Position numbers and translations under genes: made by a program
From: Sabellastarte sp. h YS-2021
Lineage: Eukaryota > Annelida > Polychaeta > Sabellida > Sabellidae
Reading direction: 5' to 3'
Length of the DNA stretch: 64,000 nucleotides
NCBI GenBank assembly: GCA_964017235.1
Contig: OZ024938.1
Location: 61,743,816 to 61,807,815 of the forward strand
The notes under the pieces: generated by a model
What the model was told of the DNA's origin: nothing
Databases searched by the model: none
Seen by the model: the letters and a program-made list of their open reading frames with translations, nothing else
Shown: positions 10,510 through 21,200 of the stretch, in pieces
Layout of the letters: every line of letters begins with the position of its first letter
Position numbering within the stretch: the stretch's first letter is position 1

Positions 10510-12340
10510 CTAATTAACGCTCAACGATAGGAGAGGGTTATTGTGATCAGTTTGTTTCTGTTTGTCTGTCTGTGCACCGTTCCGCCCTTATAACTCAAAA
10601 ACTATAACACCAATTGAGCTCAAATTTGGTGGGCAGATATTTCATGGGGTACAGATGGATTCTTCCAAATTTGGTGTAATTTGTGTGAAAATTAAAGTCA
10701 GGAGAGAGTTTTTCTTATTTTTAATTGGGAATACACAGTGAAACTGCTTCTCTTCATCACATATGTAAAAAATCAATATTTTGGTTTGTGATGATGTCAT
10801 TACTCATTGATGTCACAATGCAACTGTCATTGTGAGGTCACAAACCTAGCTTGTGATACTTGCTCTCTTTAATTAAAAATATTTCTTCTCATTTTATGTT
10901 TTGAAATTCACATAAAGATAATAAAGAGAGGGGTGGTATAGTAATCATATTTTTTAAACTATTATTTCTGTTTTATTTTCTCTTTTTTTTCAATTCCTTG
11001 ACAGTTGATCACAAAAAATTACCATGCATGATTTTCACCAAGAAGTGACCTTTAAGCAATATTTTCACCTCCACCAGCAGTTTATGTTTTTGTTTGCTAA
11101 TTGTTTGCCTATTTGTCTGGGGGTTTTTTGTGTGTGTGTGTTTAGATTACTCCAAAACCAATGAACAGATCTTTATTAAAAATTTGTGGGTAGGACCTGA
11201 CCGAAGGAAGAAGTTACTAAAAGATCTGGATCTTATTATGGATACAAAAAATCATGAATTTTCAGAGGTCCTCTTTTCAATGTATTTTTAATTTCTTTAG
11301 CTTTCTACTTGATATTTCTATGAAGATTGAGTTACATGTTTGGTTTTATTTTATTGTCTTCCTTACAATACTTTATATCACTTAAGAGACTGGTTATATG
11401 GAGTCGAGCGTTTTGCTCTCTCTGAGTGCATCTTGTTTCTGTCTGTCTGTCTTTCTGTCTGTCTGTCTGTGCACCATTTTGTCCTTATAGCTCAAAAACT
11501 ATGACATCAATCTCTCTCAAATTTGGTGGGCAGGTATTTCATGGGGTACAGACGGATTCTTCCAAATTTGGTGTAATTTGTTTAAAAATTAAAGTCAGGA
11601 GAGAGTTTTTCTTATTTTTAATTGGGAATATACAGTGAAACTGCTTCTCTTCATCATATATGTAAAAAATCAATATTTTGCTTTCTGATGTCATTATACT
11701 TAATGATGTCACAATGCAATTTTCATTGTGAGGTCACAAACCTAGCTTGTGATACTTGCTGTCTTTAAGTAAAAATATTTCTTCTCATTTTATGTCTTGA
11801 AATTGACACAAAGATAATAAAGAGGGGGTTGGTATATTCATCATTTTTATTAATTATTATTTCTGTTTTTATTTTCTCTTTTTTTCATTCAATTCCTTGA
11901 CAGTCCATCACAAAAATTTACCATGCATGATTTTCACCAAGAAGTGACTTTTAAGCTATATTTTACCTCCACCAGCAGTTTATGTTTTTGGGTGCAAATT
12001 GTTTGTCTATTTGTCTGTTTGTTTTTGGTGTTTAGATTACTCAAGAATTAATGAACAGATCTTTATTAAAAAAATTTTTGTGGGTAGGACCTGGCCAAAG
12101 GAAGAAGTTACTAAAAGAAAGATCTGGATCTTATTTTGGATACAAAAAATCAAGAATTTTCAGAGGTCCCATTTCAATGTATTTTTAATGAATTAAGGCT
12201 TTCTAGTTGATATTTCTTCGAAAATTAATTTACATGTTTGGTTTATTTTATTGTCTTCCTTACAATACTTTATATCACTTTAGAGACTGGTCACATGGAG
12301 TCGAGCGTTTTGCTCTCTCTGAGTGCATCTTGTTAGTCTT
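10510..12340 (+). repeat. 897-bp element in head-to-tail tandem, two copies plus a partial third
   Basis: CAAATTTGGTGGGCAG recurs at 10622 and 11519, and TCGAGCGTTTTGCTCTC at 11404 and 12301, both with an 897-bp offset. Each copy has a TAACTCAAAAACTAT motif, GATGTCATTA- and GTGAGGTCACAAACCTAGC segments and ends with TCTCTGAGTGCATCTTGTT. No coding capacity. The array fills the last intron of the pseudogene. Confidence 0.85.
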
Positions 12341-12359
12341 TGTATTTTGTGCTTCACAG

Positions 12360-13108
12360 GCAGCGCAGTCTTGCACTGCAACAAAGGGAGAGACAGCAGC
12401 AGTAGCCACAACAGCAGCCACAAATCTTCCAAAAGCCTTCCATTCTGCAGCAGCAGCCACAAGTCTTCTAACAGCCTACCATTCCACAGCAGCAGCAGCA
12501 GCCACAAGTCTTGTCACAACAACCTACCATTCCACAGCAGCAGTCACAGCAGCCTCAGTGGTACACTCCTGTGGTGCAGGATACTCCTCAGGTGACTGAC
12601 ACTGCCCAGGTCATCGATCCTCCACAGACGTCATGTGTGTCTGGGGACACTGGGGACATCCAGGTTTCACAGGAACCGCTATTTTCAACCTCCCATGACA
12701 GCAGCCTAATTTATTCCTTGGGCCTGGCACCAGTAACACCATTTTCAATGGGACAAACCTGAGGATGCCAATTTAAGCCTTTCCGAGATAACCACCCCAA
12801 ACCTGTCTCAGAAGAGAATGCCCCATATCAGTTTGACTAGTACTATCAGCAGACCCCAATTCAGAAGTGAGTATGGTTACGACATATTTTCGGAGAATGG
12901 AGGTCACCAGATTCTCAGACGGGTTGATCCATCAACCCTTGCCTTGACATCCTCCTCCTCCGGCCCTCTACCAGAACCACTTCAGCTAGTAGAGGTCACT
13001 GATGAGACTATGTTTACCACATCATTCACTGCAACTGTGGCCACAAGCACTATGTATACAGAGACTGTCACTCTAGCTGATAGCACTAGGACACCTTCCC
13101 CAAGTTGA
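12360..13108 (+). pseudogene. MADF-like pseudogene, exon 4 remnant: Gln-rich and Ser/Thr-rich tail
   Basis: The acceptor is GTGCTTCACAG. The frame is Gln-rich (QQPTIPQQQSQQPQWYTP) with TAG at 12403 and TAA at 12469, both replacing Gln codons. It reaches TGA at 12760. A one-base shift near 12750 restores WDKPEDANLSLSEITTP, followed by FRSEYGYDIFSENGGHQ and a Ser/Thr tail to TGA at 13106-13108. Overlapping Ser/Ala-rich frames here are shadows of the CAG repeats. Confidence 0.7.
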
Positions 13109-13544
13109 TGACTTTTTAGTGTGTGAAACTGTCATTGTTTGTGTATTCTTATATGCTCAGTACAAAATGTAATATAGATGAAACTGTAATTTTTGAGTAA
13201 GTGTAGTATATGAAATATTGTTGCAGTTATACAGTGTTTGTGGTAGATTATTAAATTCCAGAGTGCAATGTAGTAGCTGTTGTCTGTTAACTTGTCTGGG
13301 AGGTAATGTTACTTTCACAGTTTTGGTAAACCATTGTTGGTTGCACAGTGACACATCATGTTTTTGGCGGCAGCTTTTTACATTTTACAGTGCCATGTAT
13401 TGGCAATATTCACAGTCACACATTGTCATGTTTTTGGTGGTTGCTTTTTTAATTTTACAGTGCCATGTATTGGCTGTTTCTGTTAATATATATGTCTATG
13501 TGGTAATCTTATTTTCACAGTATTTCAAACTGTTGTTGGTTGTG
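13109..13544. repeat. Short tandem duplication downstream of pseudogene
   Basis: A unit of about 70 bp with CATGTTTTTGG(C/T)GG-, then TTTTACAGTGCCATGTATTGGC, occurs twice (about 13355 and 13427). The 183-codon frame across this stretch is not protein-like until it enters the retrotransposon fragment at about 13545. Confidence 0.5.
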
Positions 13545-14035
13545 CAGTTAGTTCAGAATGCCACTGTACATCTTGTTTGTGGAGTGAGAAAGTATGATCA
13601 TATCACACAGGTACTCACAGAGCACTACACTGGCTTCCAATCCAACACCGTATTGAATGTAAGATCATCCTTCTGTGTTTCAAGGCAATACATGGACTTG
13701 CACCAGGCTATACCTCTGATCTACTACAGTTACACAGACCAGCTTGATCACTGCGATCAAACTCACTGAACCTCCTAGATGTACCAAGAACCAGATGCAA
13801 AACCTTTGGGGATCATGCATTTAGTGTAGTGGCACGTCATCTGTGGAATAGCATACCAGCAAAGCTCCAAGCTCAAATCTCTATATTGGTGTTCAAAAAA
13901 GATCTTAAGACATACTTATTCAGTAAGGCTTATCAATAATGATTATGCAAAATTGGTCTTTATTACATTTTTAAACTGTGAAGCGCTTAGTATGTTAAGC
14001 GCTAAATAAGTAATGATATGATATGATATGATACA
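13545..14035 (+). mobile_element. CR1/L2-like retrotransposon 3' fragment, degenerate
   Basis: Frames with breaks read LVQNATVHLVCGVRKYDHIT, then PGYTSDLLQLHRPA, then VVARHLWNSIPAKLQ and FKKDLKTYLFSKAYQ. This is the C-terminal RT region of a second CR1/L2-type family, distinct from the 2.7-kb copy. The 3' end has an AAGCGCTTAG... stem and a TGATA microsatellite tail, typical of this group. Confidence 0.8.
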
Positions 14036-14683
14036 ATCACACATTCTCATCTTTCTTTGGCAATATTTGTTATGAATGCAATAAAAGTGATATTGTTGAA
14101 ATATGTTGTCTTTACTGGCCACAGGGCACAAAGCTAACTATAGGACTTGGTCAACATACTGTTGAATTACCACACATCACATTTGGTGGAAAAATTGGCA
14201 GTTACTTACAATGATTACTTCACATCTTTGATTATATGATGCATTACTATGTCACCAGATCTTCAGAACTTCACGATCTTTTAAGGAAAATCTCTTATTC
14301 TGCTTTAAACTTAACTGCCAGTGCATGCAGCTATCTTGAAAGGTGCTGCACTTCCAGCTTGGAAAGCTTGTAGAAGGCATCTTAATGTCAAAGCCTCCAA
14401 CCTCTGAGGTGAGGGTTCAAATCCAGGGTGGTTGTTACTTGTTCACTTGGTCTTGGTCAGAGCTGTAGCAGCAAATCCAGGGTGGTTGTTACTTGTTCGC
14501 TTGGTCTTGGTCAGAGCTGTAGCAGCAGTGCAAGTACTTGACCAACTCTGTGTACTGGTTTACTCTGCATTTGCAACTATCTTTCATGATATGAACTATA
14601 AACTGATATATATCTTGTAGCATTAATAACAGAATCAAATAGCATGTACACTTTCATAGCATTTAATCTCATCATTTGAAAGA
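14036..14683. repeat. Unassigned, with a 54-bp tandem duplication
   Basis: AAATCCAGGGTGGTTGTTAC and TTGGTCAGAGCTGTAGCAGC occur twice, at 14419 and 14473. GGGTTCAAATCCAGG at 14412 is B-box-like, so an old tRNA-derived SINE may be present. Confidence 0.4.
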
Positions 14684-14698
14684 CTCTCTTTGGGATGA

Positions 14699-14928
14699 TT
14701 TTTGTTTATTTGGGGTTTAACGTCGCTTTCAACACTGTACAGGTCATATCACGACGGGTAGTTGGAAGGGCAGAGGAAACCAGTACATAGAGTTCGCTAG
14801 GGTTGTGTACTGTAAACTGCCGACCAACGGCAAGCAACTACCAGCTTTCCCACTTGAGCCCATGCGGGGATCGAACCCCGGCCTCAGAGGTGGGAGGCGA
14901 GAGTGTTACCACTCTGCCACCATGGCCC
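14699..14928 (-). mobile_element. tRNA-derived SINE, reverse orientation
   Basis: Same family as 9392-9616. Target duplication CTCTCTTTGGGA(T/C)GA at 14684-14698 and 14929-14943 has one mismatch. The B-box complement GGGATCGAACCCC is intact. Confidence 0.92.
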
Positions 14929-14943
14929 CTCTCTTTGGGACGA

Positions 14944-16190
14944 ATGCTCCAAAACAAGGTGCATTATTTTAAATCCAATGTCATAACCAGGTTATAGGCC
15001 AGAGGTCAAGGTGTTGACAGTGGGGCCAGCTCCCATAGTATAATTTACCACATGGTTTAGTTAAGTGGAAAAGTTTGCAGCTACTTACAAAGATTATTGC
15101 TAGTGCTCCCTTTTTTTTAAATCTTTTTTTACTTAACACAATTCTCATGCCTAAGAAGACATTGTGACAATGTGTAATAAAGAAAAACAACATTTAAAGG
15201 CACAATAATTCTTTCAAAGTGTCAAGTGTCACAGGTATATAATTAAAGACAGAAATATAAGTTAGTCAATGGCTTTTATAAAGTCCATAAAAAATTGCAA
15301 ATTCTCAGTCTTTGCACGCAAATCACATCAGAAAAATAGATTATTTGGTTCTGCCAGGGCACAGCACTAATGTTATTATAGTATAACTTCATTAAGTCCC
15401 TCTGGGCCTTGGCCCTTTTCTTGGAGGTGTTACCACCAATGTTCCTGTTTATGTCGTGCATATCATATCCATTCTGTCAGGCACCTGGGATCAAGTTATA
15501 ATGTTGGTCCTCTCGATCCAGCATGGGAGCATGCATAACTGGGTAGCGGTCACTGAGGATGTTATATACAAACAGTGCGTGACATGGTGCAGTAGAGACT
15601 ATTAGACACTTGACACCACTTTATGTTACATAAAGCGATGAACAGCAAAGATAGTGACAGAGTGTAAATGTAGAGAAACATCTACCTTCTGTAACGGTGA
15701 GCAAAGTGTCCAAACAGAAGACAAAGGCTGGCAATGGTGCCTTTCACAGGACACAAAGTTGGTGCACAGAATTCAATGGTTACAGCAGTGACAGACTTAG
15801 GATGACATGTAGCATGAATGGTTTGCAAAGTAAGGCAACATATAGGGACAGATACAGACGGGGAATGATGGGATGAAAATTTGACGGGAACCTACTTACT
15901 ATGGTGCAGTTACACTTGTGGAAAAGGCCAAAGACATGTAGAAGCAGGTGGTGACGGTTTAGGTGATGGTTAGCAAAGGGAAAACTGGGTTTGCCCCCAT
16001 TTGGGGGAGAGGGATAGTGATCAAGTTGAAAACTGGAGGAGGAGCTCTAATTTTCCCGTTGTACATATACGGTAAGAACGTAGCTCAGTGTGAGCCCGGC
16101 ATAACCTTTGTGACCTTTGCCTTACCTTAATATCCTCTTTAGAGCATAGTTATACTCTGGGACCTGTTTTGACCAGAAATCGAGACATTT
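14944..16190. other. No recognisable feature
   Basis: About 1.25 kb without a supported gene or repeat. A small hairpin, GCCCCCATTTGGGGG, is at about 15990. Confidence 0.5.
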
Positions 16191-16192
16191 TA

Positions 16193-16558
16193 CACTGAAA
16201 ACGTCTGACAAATATTAATTTGTCATTTATTTGTCAAAATGGTGCCTAAAACGACAAACTTCCTAAGTGACAAATTAAAACTTGTCATTTTCTTGTTTGA
16301 CAAATTAACTGACAAACTTATGACAAGAAAATAAGCCTGGCAGTCCAATTAATTAGTCATTTTAGGCATCTGTTATTGGTGACATTCCTGTGAAATTAAT
16401 TTTAAGGGCACTAATTTTCTTGTCATAAGTTTTCTAATAATTTGACCTATAAGTTATCAACATTTGACTGTCATTCAACAAGAAAATCTCATTTGATTTT
16501 GTCATTTAAGAAACTTGTCGTTTTAGGCACCATTGTGACAAATTAATAATTTTCAGTG
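16193..16558. mobile_element. 366-bp hairpin MITE with TA target (mariner-like)
   Basis: TA|CACTGAAAA at the left and TTTTCAGTG|TA at the right. The inverted homology continues inward (TGGTGCCTAAAACGACAAAC and GTCGTTTTAGGCACCA), so nearly the whole element folds on itself. TA flanks are at 16191-16192 and 16559-16560. Confidence 0.85.
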
Positions 16559-16967
16559 TAGGCACATTAGGAGCATTACATGTCTCAACAGAAATTATTT
16601 AACCCGAATATTGCTGTTAAAATGGTGTAAAATACATGTAAATCAACTCAAATGAGTAGTAAATGTTGGTCTATAATTTGTCCTGATATTTGGCCAGGAA
16701 ATAGTCTGTAACGTACTAAATCTGACTGCATAGGTTTTAGAATTACATCCAGTATAGCAGTGATTACTGGTGTGGTATATGGGCCCCAGCAGGCCAGTAA
16801 TTTGCCTTCTGGTGGGTGCCTTAAGATTTGCTCATATTTTGACCAATAAGGCAGATGTAACTCTGTAAACCATATTTTGGGCGAGAGTGGGTGCCACTAA
16901 GAGAGAATTAAGTAGTATATTCATTTTTATCTTGGAGGCTGATTTGACTGTGGTCGATTTGTCTATA

Positions 16968-17388
16968 GGCGTATTCCACAACTTAAGATCTGTGTGATCT
17001 TTGTGATCCAGATCGAGATCGAGATCCTTCAGATCAGTAGAATCTGTGAAATGCAAAAATTGCAGAAATGATGATCCAAGATGGGCACTGAAATGGCATG
17101 CTTTGCATCTTTGGAATTACTCTTTTATCTTTGGAATTACTTTTTACTTTTTCATCTTTGGAATTACTTTTTTATCAACAATTAAAATTATAAATGGAAA
17201 TTTCAAATCTCGTGTTTTCCGCCATGTTTACAAAGAATTGTGGGATACCTCACAGATCTGATCTCTCGAATCCACCTTTTCATGAGATCACTCAGATCAT
17301 GATCCAGATCAGTCAGATCAGGTTCTTTTGACCTGATCCGTTGATCCGTCGAATCTGGATTCTACAGATCATGGCTGTGGAATACGCC
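16968..17388. mobile_element. MITE family M6, TA target
   Basis: Ends GGCGTATTCCACA and TGTGGAATACGCC are perfect inverted repeats flanked by TA. Both subterminal regions are packed with GATC/AGATC motifs (GATCTGTGTGATC, AGATCGAGATCGAGATCC). The related relic is at 6554-6641. Confidence 0.85.
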
Positions 17389-17418
17389 TAATGTTTCGGT
17401 TGTTTGATATTGGTGCCT

Positions 17419-18113
17419 TATAAAACTCGGAGCTCCGGAGGTGCGGTCGGAGGGGTGCGGTGGGTGCGGGGGTGCGGTGGGGTGCGGTAAAATATTTGTA
17501 CAATAAGATATTGCTGGATCATATCATTGTAAAATATTGTTAGAAACCCCATTGTAGCCTCACGTTTTCATCACTCTGTAGATGTACAACTACCAGCATT
17601 TGATATTTTATTTGTTTTAAATATTGCGAGAAGACAGAGTGAGGTGCGGTGACAGTACAATATCAAATGCTGGTAGTTGTACATCTACAGAGTGATGAAA
17701 ACGTGAGGCTACAATGGGGTTTCTAACAATATTTTACAAATATATAATCCAGCAATATTTTACTGTCACCGCACCTCACTCTGTCTTCTCGCAGTATTTA
17801 AAACAAATAAAATATCAAATGCTGGTAGTTGTACATCTACAGAGTGATGAAAACATGAGGCTACAATGGGGTTTCTAACAATATTTTACAAATATATGAT
17901 CCAGCAATATTTTACTGTCACCGCACCTCACTCTGTCTTCTCGCAATATTTAAAAAAAAAAAAATTTATGCTGGTAGTTATACACCAAGATCTATATTAG
18001 GTGCAGTGGCAGTATCAAGACAACCAATCAGAGGAGGGGTGCGGTAAAAAGGTGCGGTAGAGGTGCGGCTCCGAGTAAAGCTCCAACTCCAGCTCCAGCT
18101 CCGAGTTTTATAA
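17419..18113. mobile_element. Palindromic GC-rich element directly upstream of PLXDC exon 1
   Basis: 17-bp perfect terminal inverted repeats, TTATAAAACTCGGAGCT and its complement at 18097-18113. Inside the left end is a run of GGTGCGG. The interior holds alternating inverted copies of a segment with AATATTGTTAGAAACCCC, CTCACGTTTTCATCACTC and AACTACCAGCATTTGATATT, joined by GACAGAGTGAGGTGCGGTGA. The TTATAA ends could include a 6-bp target duplication. It ends 93 bp before the PLXDC start codon. Confidence 0.75.
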
Positions 18114-18206
18114 CCAGCCTTTGATATCCGACGTTTAGTCCCTGCTGGAGTGATTCATGCCACATTCGATAGATGGCCTTCTCGAATGTTTTGTAGTCTT
18201 GTAAAC
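18097..18206 (+). promoter_or_regulatory. Candidate proximal promoter / 5' leader of PLXDC
   Basis: TTTATAA at 18107-18113 is formed by the end of the palindromic repeat's terminal inverted repeat and sits 93 bp before the start codon. If it acts as a TATA box, transcription would start near 18140 and the leader would be about 65 nt. There is no direct evidence of a start site; a leader spliced from further upstream is equally possible. Confidence 0.25.
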
Positions 18207-18291
18207 ATGGAGGTTGAAAAAGTGTTCTTCCTAATTATTTTAACCCTTTTATCACTGGGATACCCAATTTCATGTCAGGATATACGTAAAG
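18207..18291 (+). CDS. PLXDC: PLXDC exon 1: start codon and signal peptide
   Basis: The ATG at 18207 has a good context (A at -3, G at +4). It opens a textbook signal peptide: MEVEK, then a hydrophobic core VFFLIILTLLSLG, then a polar c-region PISC-QD where cleavage is likely. Two donors are possible. After 18291 (AAG|GTGGGA) the codon spanning the junction with exon 2 becomes GAA; after 18285 (C|GTAAAG) it becomes CAA. Both leave phase 1, which matches the two leading bases of exon 2. An in-frame upstream ATG at 18186 has a weaker context and would put polar residues before the core, so 18207 is preferred. Assignment to this gene rests on signal peptide, phase and position, because the exon is too short for sequence homology. 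Confidence 0.7.
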
Positions 18292-21200
18292 GTGGGAAAA
18301 TATTTCGTCTTTATTATGGCATGCTGTTCAAATATTGTGTCCGGCATAAACGTGAATGAAATACACTTTTCTGAAAATTGATGACATTCCAGCAAGAGGA
18401 CAACCTGCACTGCAGACGTTTCGCCTCATGTTTTTAAGATAATTCGCCCCGTTTTTAGAGATGATTTTCGCCCCTTTTTATTGAAACTTTGCACAAGACG
18501 TGCTTACAGTTCCGACCTCGGAATTCTTAACATTTTTGTTACGAATCCGTGGTCGGATTTTAAATGCATAGTTCTAGTTATATGATTGTTGTACCTATTT
18601 CCAGTCTGTTACAAAAATTGGACAATATCATTTAGTCGTCACTTCTGAAACATTTTAGTGCATTTTTCTTGTTACAAAATATTGTTTGTACAACAAACAA
18701 CACTTCTATTATAAGAATATACAGTTTCTTTTTAATATTTTTGCACAAAAACATGCATACGTCTGAGATTAAAACCGTTTAGACCGGAAAGTGGAATGGA
18801 CCGGATTCTGGTTCAAGAAGGATACAATGCATAGTTCTAGTTATACAATATTGTCTGCGAATTTGCAGTATTTGATCTGCAAGCAGCCATTCTTTTTAAA
18901 TATTGTTAAAAACACCCAGGAAAATCTGCAACCTCTACTACAAGTCCGAGAATGTAACGTATTTCATATGCAAGCACCTGTTTTACTGCTGGAAAACCCC
19001 AGGGAAATCTGTGACGTCATATATCCTCATGAATATCAATGAGATGGGTGCTGTTTTTGCAATTCCGTTCTAAAATACTCCTTGGTATTCTACTCTTTAT
19101 CTTCATGAAAATTAATGAGTTAATTGGTGCTAGCTTGCAAGTCTGAAAATTGTGTTGTATTTATAAAATATTGTACGTCCAGAGGGTCGAAACGTCTGGT
19201 AATTGAAATAGTGGTGGTGGTCCAGTTCACGCCCGTGTACCTATTCACGCCCACCCCTAAATTTATTCAAAACAATCACAGTTACACAATTAATTACTAA
19301 TGTATATGATCAATTTGATAATTGTCTATGATGTGGTAAACATCTTTTCTATGAAAAAGTATAAATCTCTGAGAAAATTGAGGGTGGGCATGAATAGATA
19401 CATAGGTGTGAATTGGTCCACCACCACTAGTCACTACAGTCAAAACGCCACCAAACCATAACACCACTCCATAACGCCACCACATGTTGTGATATATGTT
19501 TGGGACAACCTTACCCCCCTATGGTGGAGTTAACTGTAGGTAAGCAGGGGATAAATAAGAATATAAAATTGTAAATAGACAAGGTTTAAGCTTAAAAGAA
19601 AGGAAAAATTTCACAACCAAGGCTCATGAAGTGCTGTACATGTATACAAAGAGAAAATATGTCAAAACAATATAAAGTCATATATTGCATTGTGCTTGTA
19701 ACTCTGCAAATGGGAATTTTATTTTTGTTTCTTTAACAGGTTATAACTCTGTTTGGAGAAAGAAATATATTAAATAAAAATGATGTACCTGCATATTCTG
19801 TACATAAACGTTGATTAGTGGTGGATTTATGGTGGTGACGTTGTGGAGGTGGCGTTCTGACTGGTTTCCGAATTATATTATGAGCTAGCACTTAAATATG
19901 CGTTTAAATGTTCGCGTTTATTAAAAAAAGAGCTAGTAGTTTTATATGTGCAATTTTAAAGTTAATACAGTCATGCATATTTATTATACAATTAATTTTT
20001 AAAATAGGTTGTTGCTCATTCTATGTACACTTGAGTAAAAAACAGCATTTCTTATTTTTAGAAAATTGTCACAATTCTGTGACTTAAAGATGGCTAACAT
20101 ATGGAAAAAATACATTTATTGCATTTATCAAATAAAAATTATTGCTAATTAACTACTATTGTTCAGTGATCGAATTTAATTTAAGGGGCGAATTGTGTTC
20201 AGAAAACGGGACAAATTGTTTCAGGGGGTGAATCATCTTGACACAGATGTGATTACATGGTACTTAGTAACCAGTAACCAGGTCACAAACAAAATATTGT
20301 TAGGAAATCCTACAGAACCACAGGGATAAGATTGAGGCACCGCTCGGAAAACTGACGAAAGATCTCTGGCTTTACCCATGTTTAAACAGCGTTTCGACTG
20401 GGGATGCTCCTCTATTGTCACTTGATCCAACCTCAAGTCACACACATACAAAAAATATGCGAATCAACTGAATAATGGTTGGGTGAGGTGGTTTTTGTGC
20501 AAATAATATGGTAATTAATTACCTCAGCTCTACTTTTTTTAACAAACATGTAGAGTCATGAGATGGACTCAAGATGATTCAACTGTGAAACAATTTGCTT
20601 TAGTTTTAGTGTCTATACATTATAATGTCCTGTCTATAAGACTCTCTACTGTAGTACAGGCGTAAAAACAGAATATGAAATGTAAAGGTATTTAAAACAG
20701 CATTTTAGCCCATTTTTAGGTAGACTGAGGTTCTTTCCCATCAGTTGTTTTTCATAATTATCAAAAATATTTGTGAATGGTTTTAACCATCATTGCAAAT
20801 TTCAGAGTTTTCATACTACAGATGTTTTTGTCAATTTTTTTTTTTTAGGTTTCATTTAATTTTTTGTAGGTTTCGTCGCTGTAATATCTATTAATATATT
20901 ATTGATGTAATAAAACTACCTTACATACATATAGGTACATGTTAATTCAGGGATTTTTTTTTTTCATTTACTCGAGTTTAACTTGCTTCTAACAGGTGTT
21001 CCTTGATCTTCAGAAATTGCTGATAACAGCACTAAAGACCATGGATGACATATGTCTGAGTTGTTTAAAAACAGTGACAAAAAGATATGGGATCATTATG
21101 GGATGAAACCTCCAAACTTATAGGATGAAAATTCCATGGTATGAAACCTCTATGGTACGAAACCTGCAGACGCCATCATTATCACATAAATTGCTATTCT

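Larger units (their letters stand above)
8401..13108 (+). pseudogene. Decayed four-exon gene with MADF-like (Myb/SANT-like) domain and Gln-rich region
   Basis: Four exon remnants keep canonical splice sites: 8401-8798, 9289-9710, 9921-10049 and 12360-13108. The ancestral order is a Lys-rich N-terminus (MTQGRKSKGKKRKTKESQTP), an acidic stretch, a MADF-like domain (ENPVLWSNDKKQAF, then WEGAWQKLILHL, then LERLQQFWQSCRDKV), a helical middle (TTRLQERMVELMQPIGG), a Gln/Pro-rich region and a Ser/Thr-rich tail. MADF domains bind DNA in transcription regulators and also occur in transposon proteins. It is broken by frameshifts near 8605, in exon 2 and near 12750, by stops at 8663, 9339, 12403 and 12469, and by a SINE in exon 2. 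A host gene and a transposon gene are both possible origins. Confidence 0.75.

Noticed and set aside
12207-12599. Ala/Thr- and Ser-rich frames on both strands
   Set aside because: Shadows of the CAG/CAA-rich pseudogene exon in other frames.
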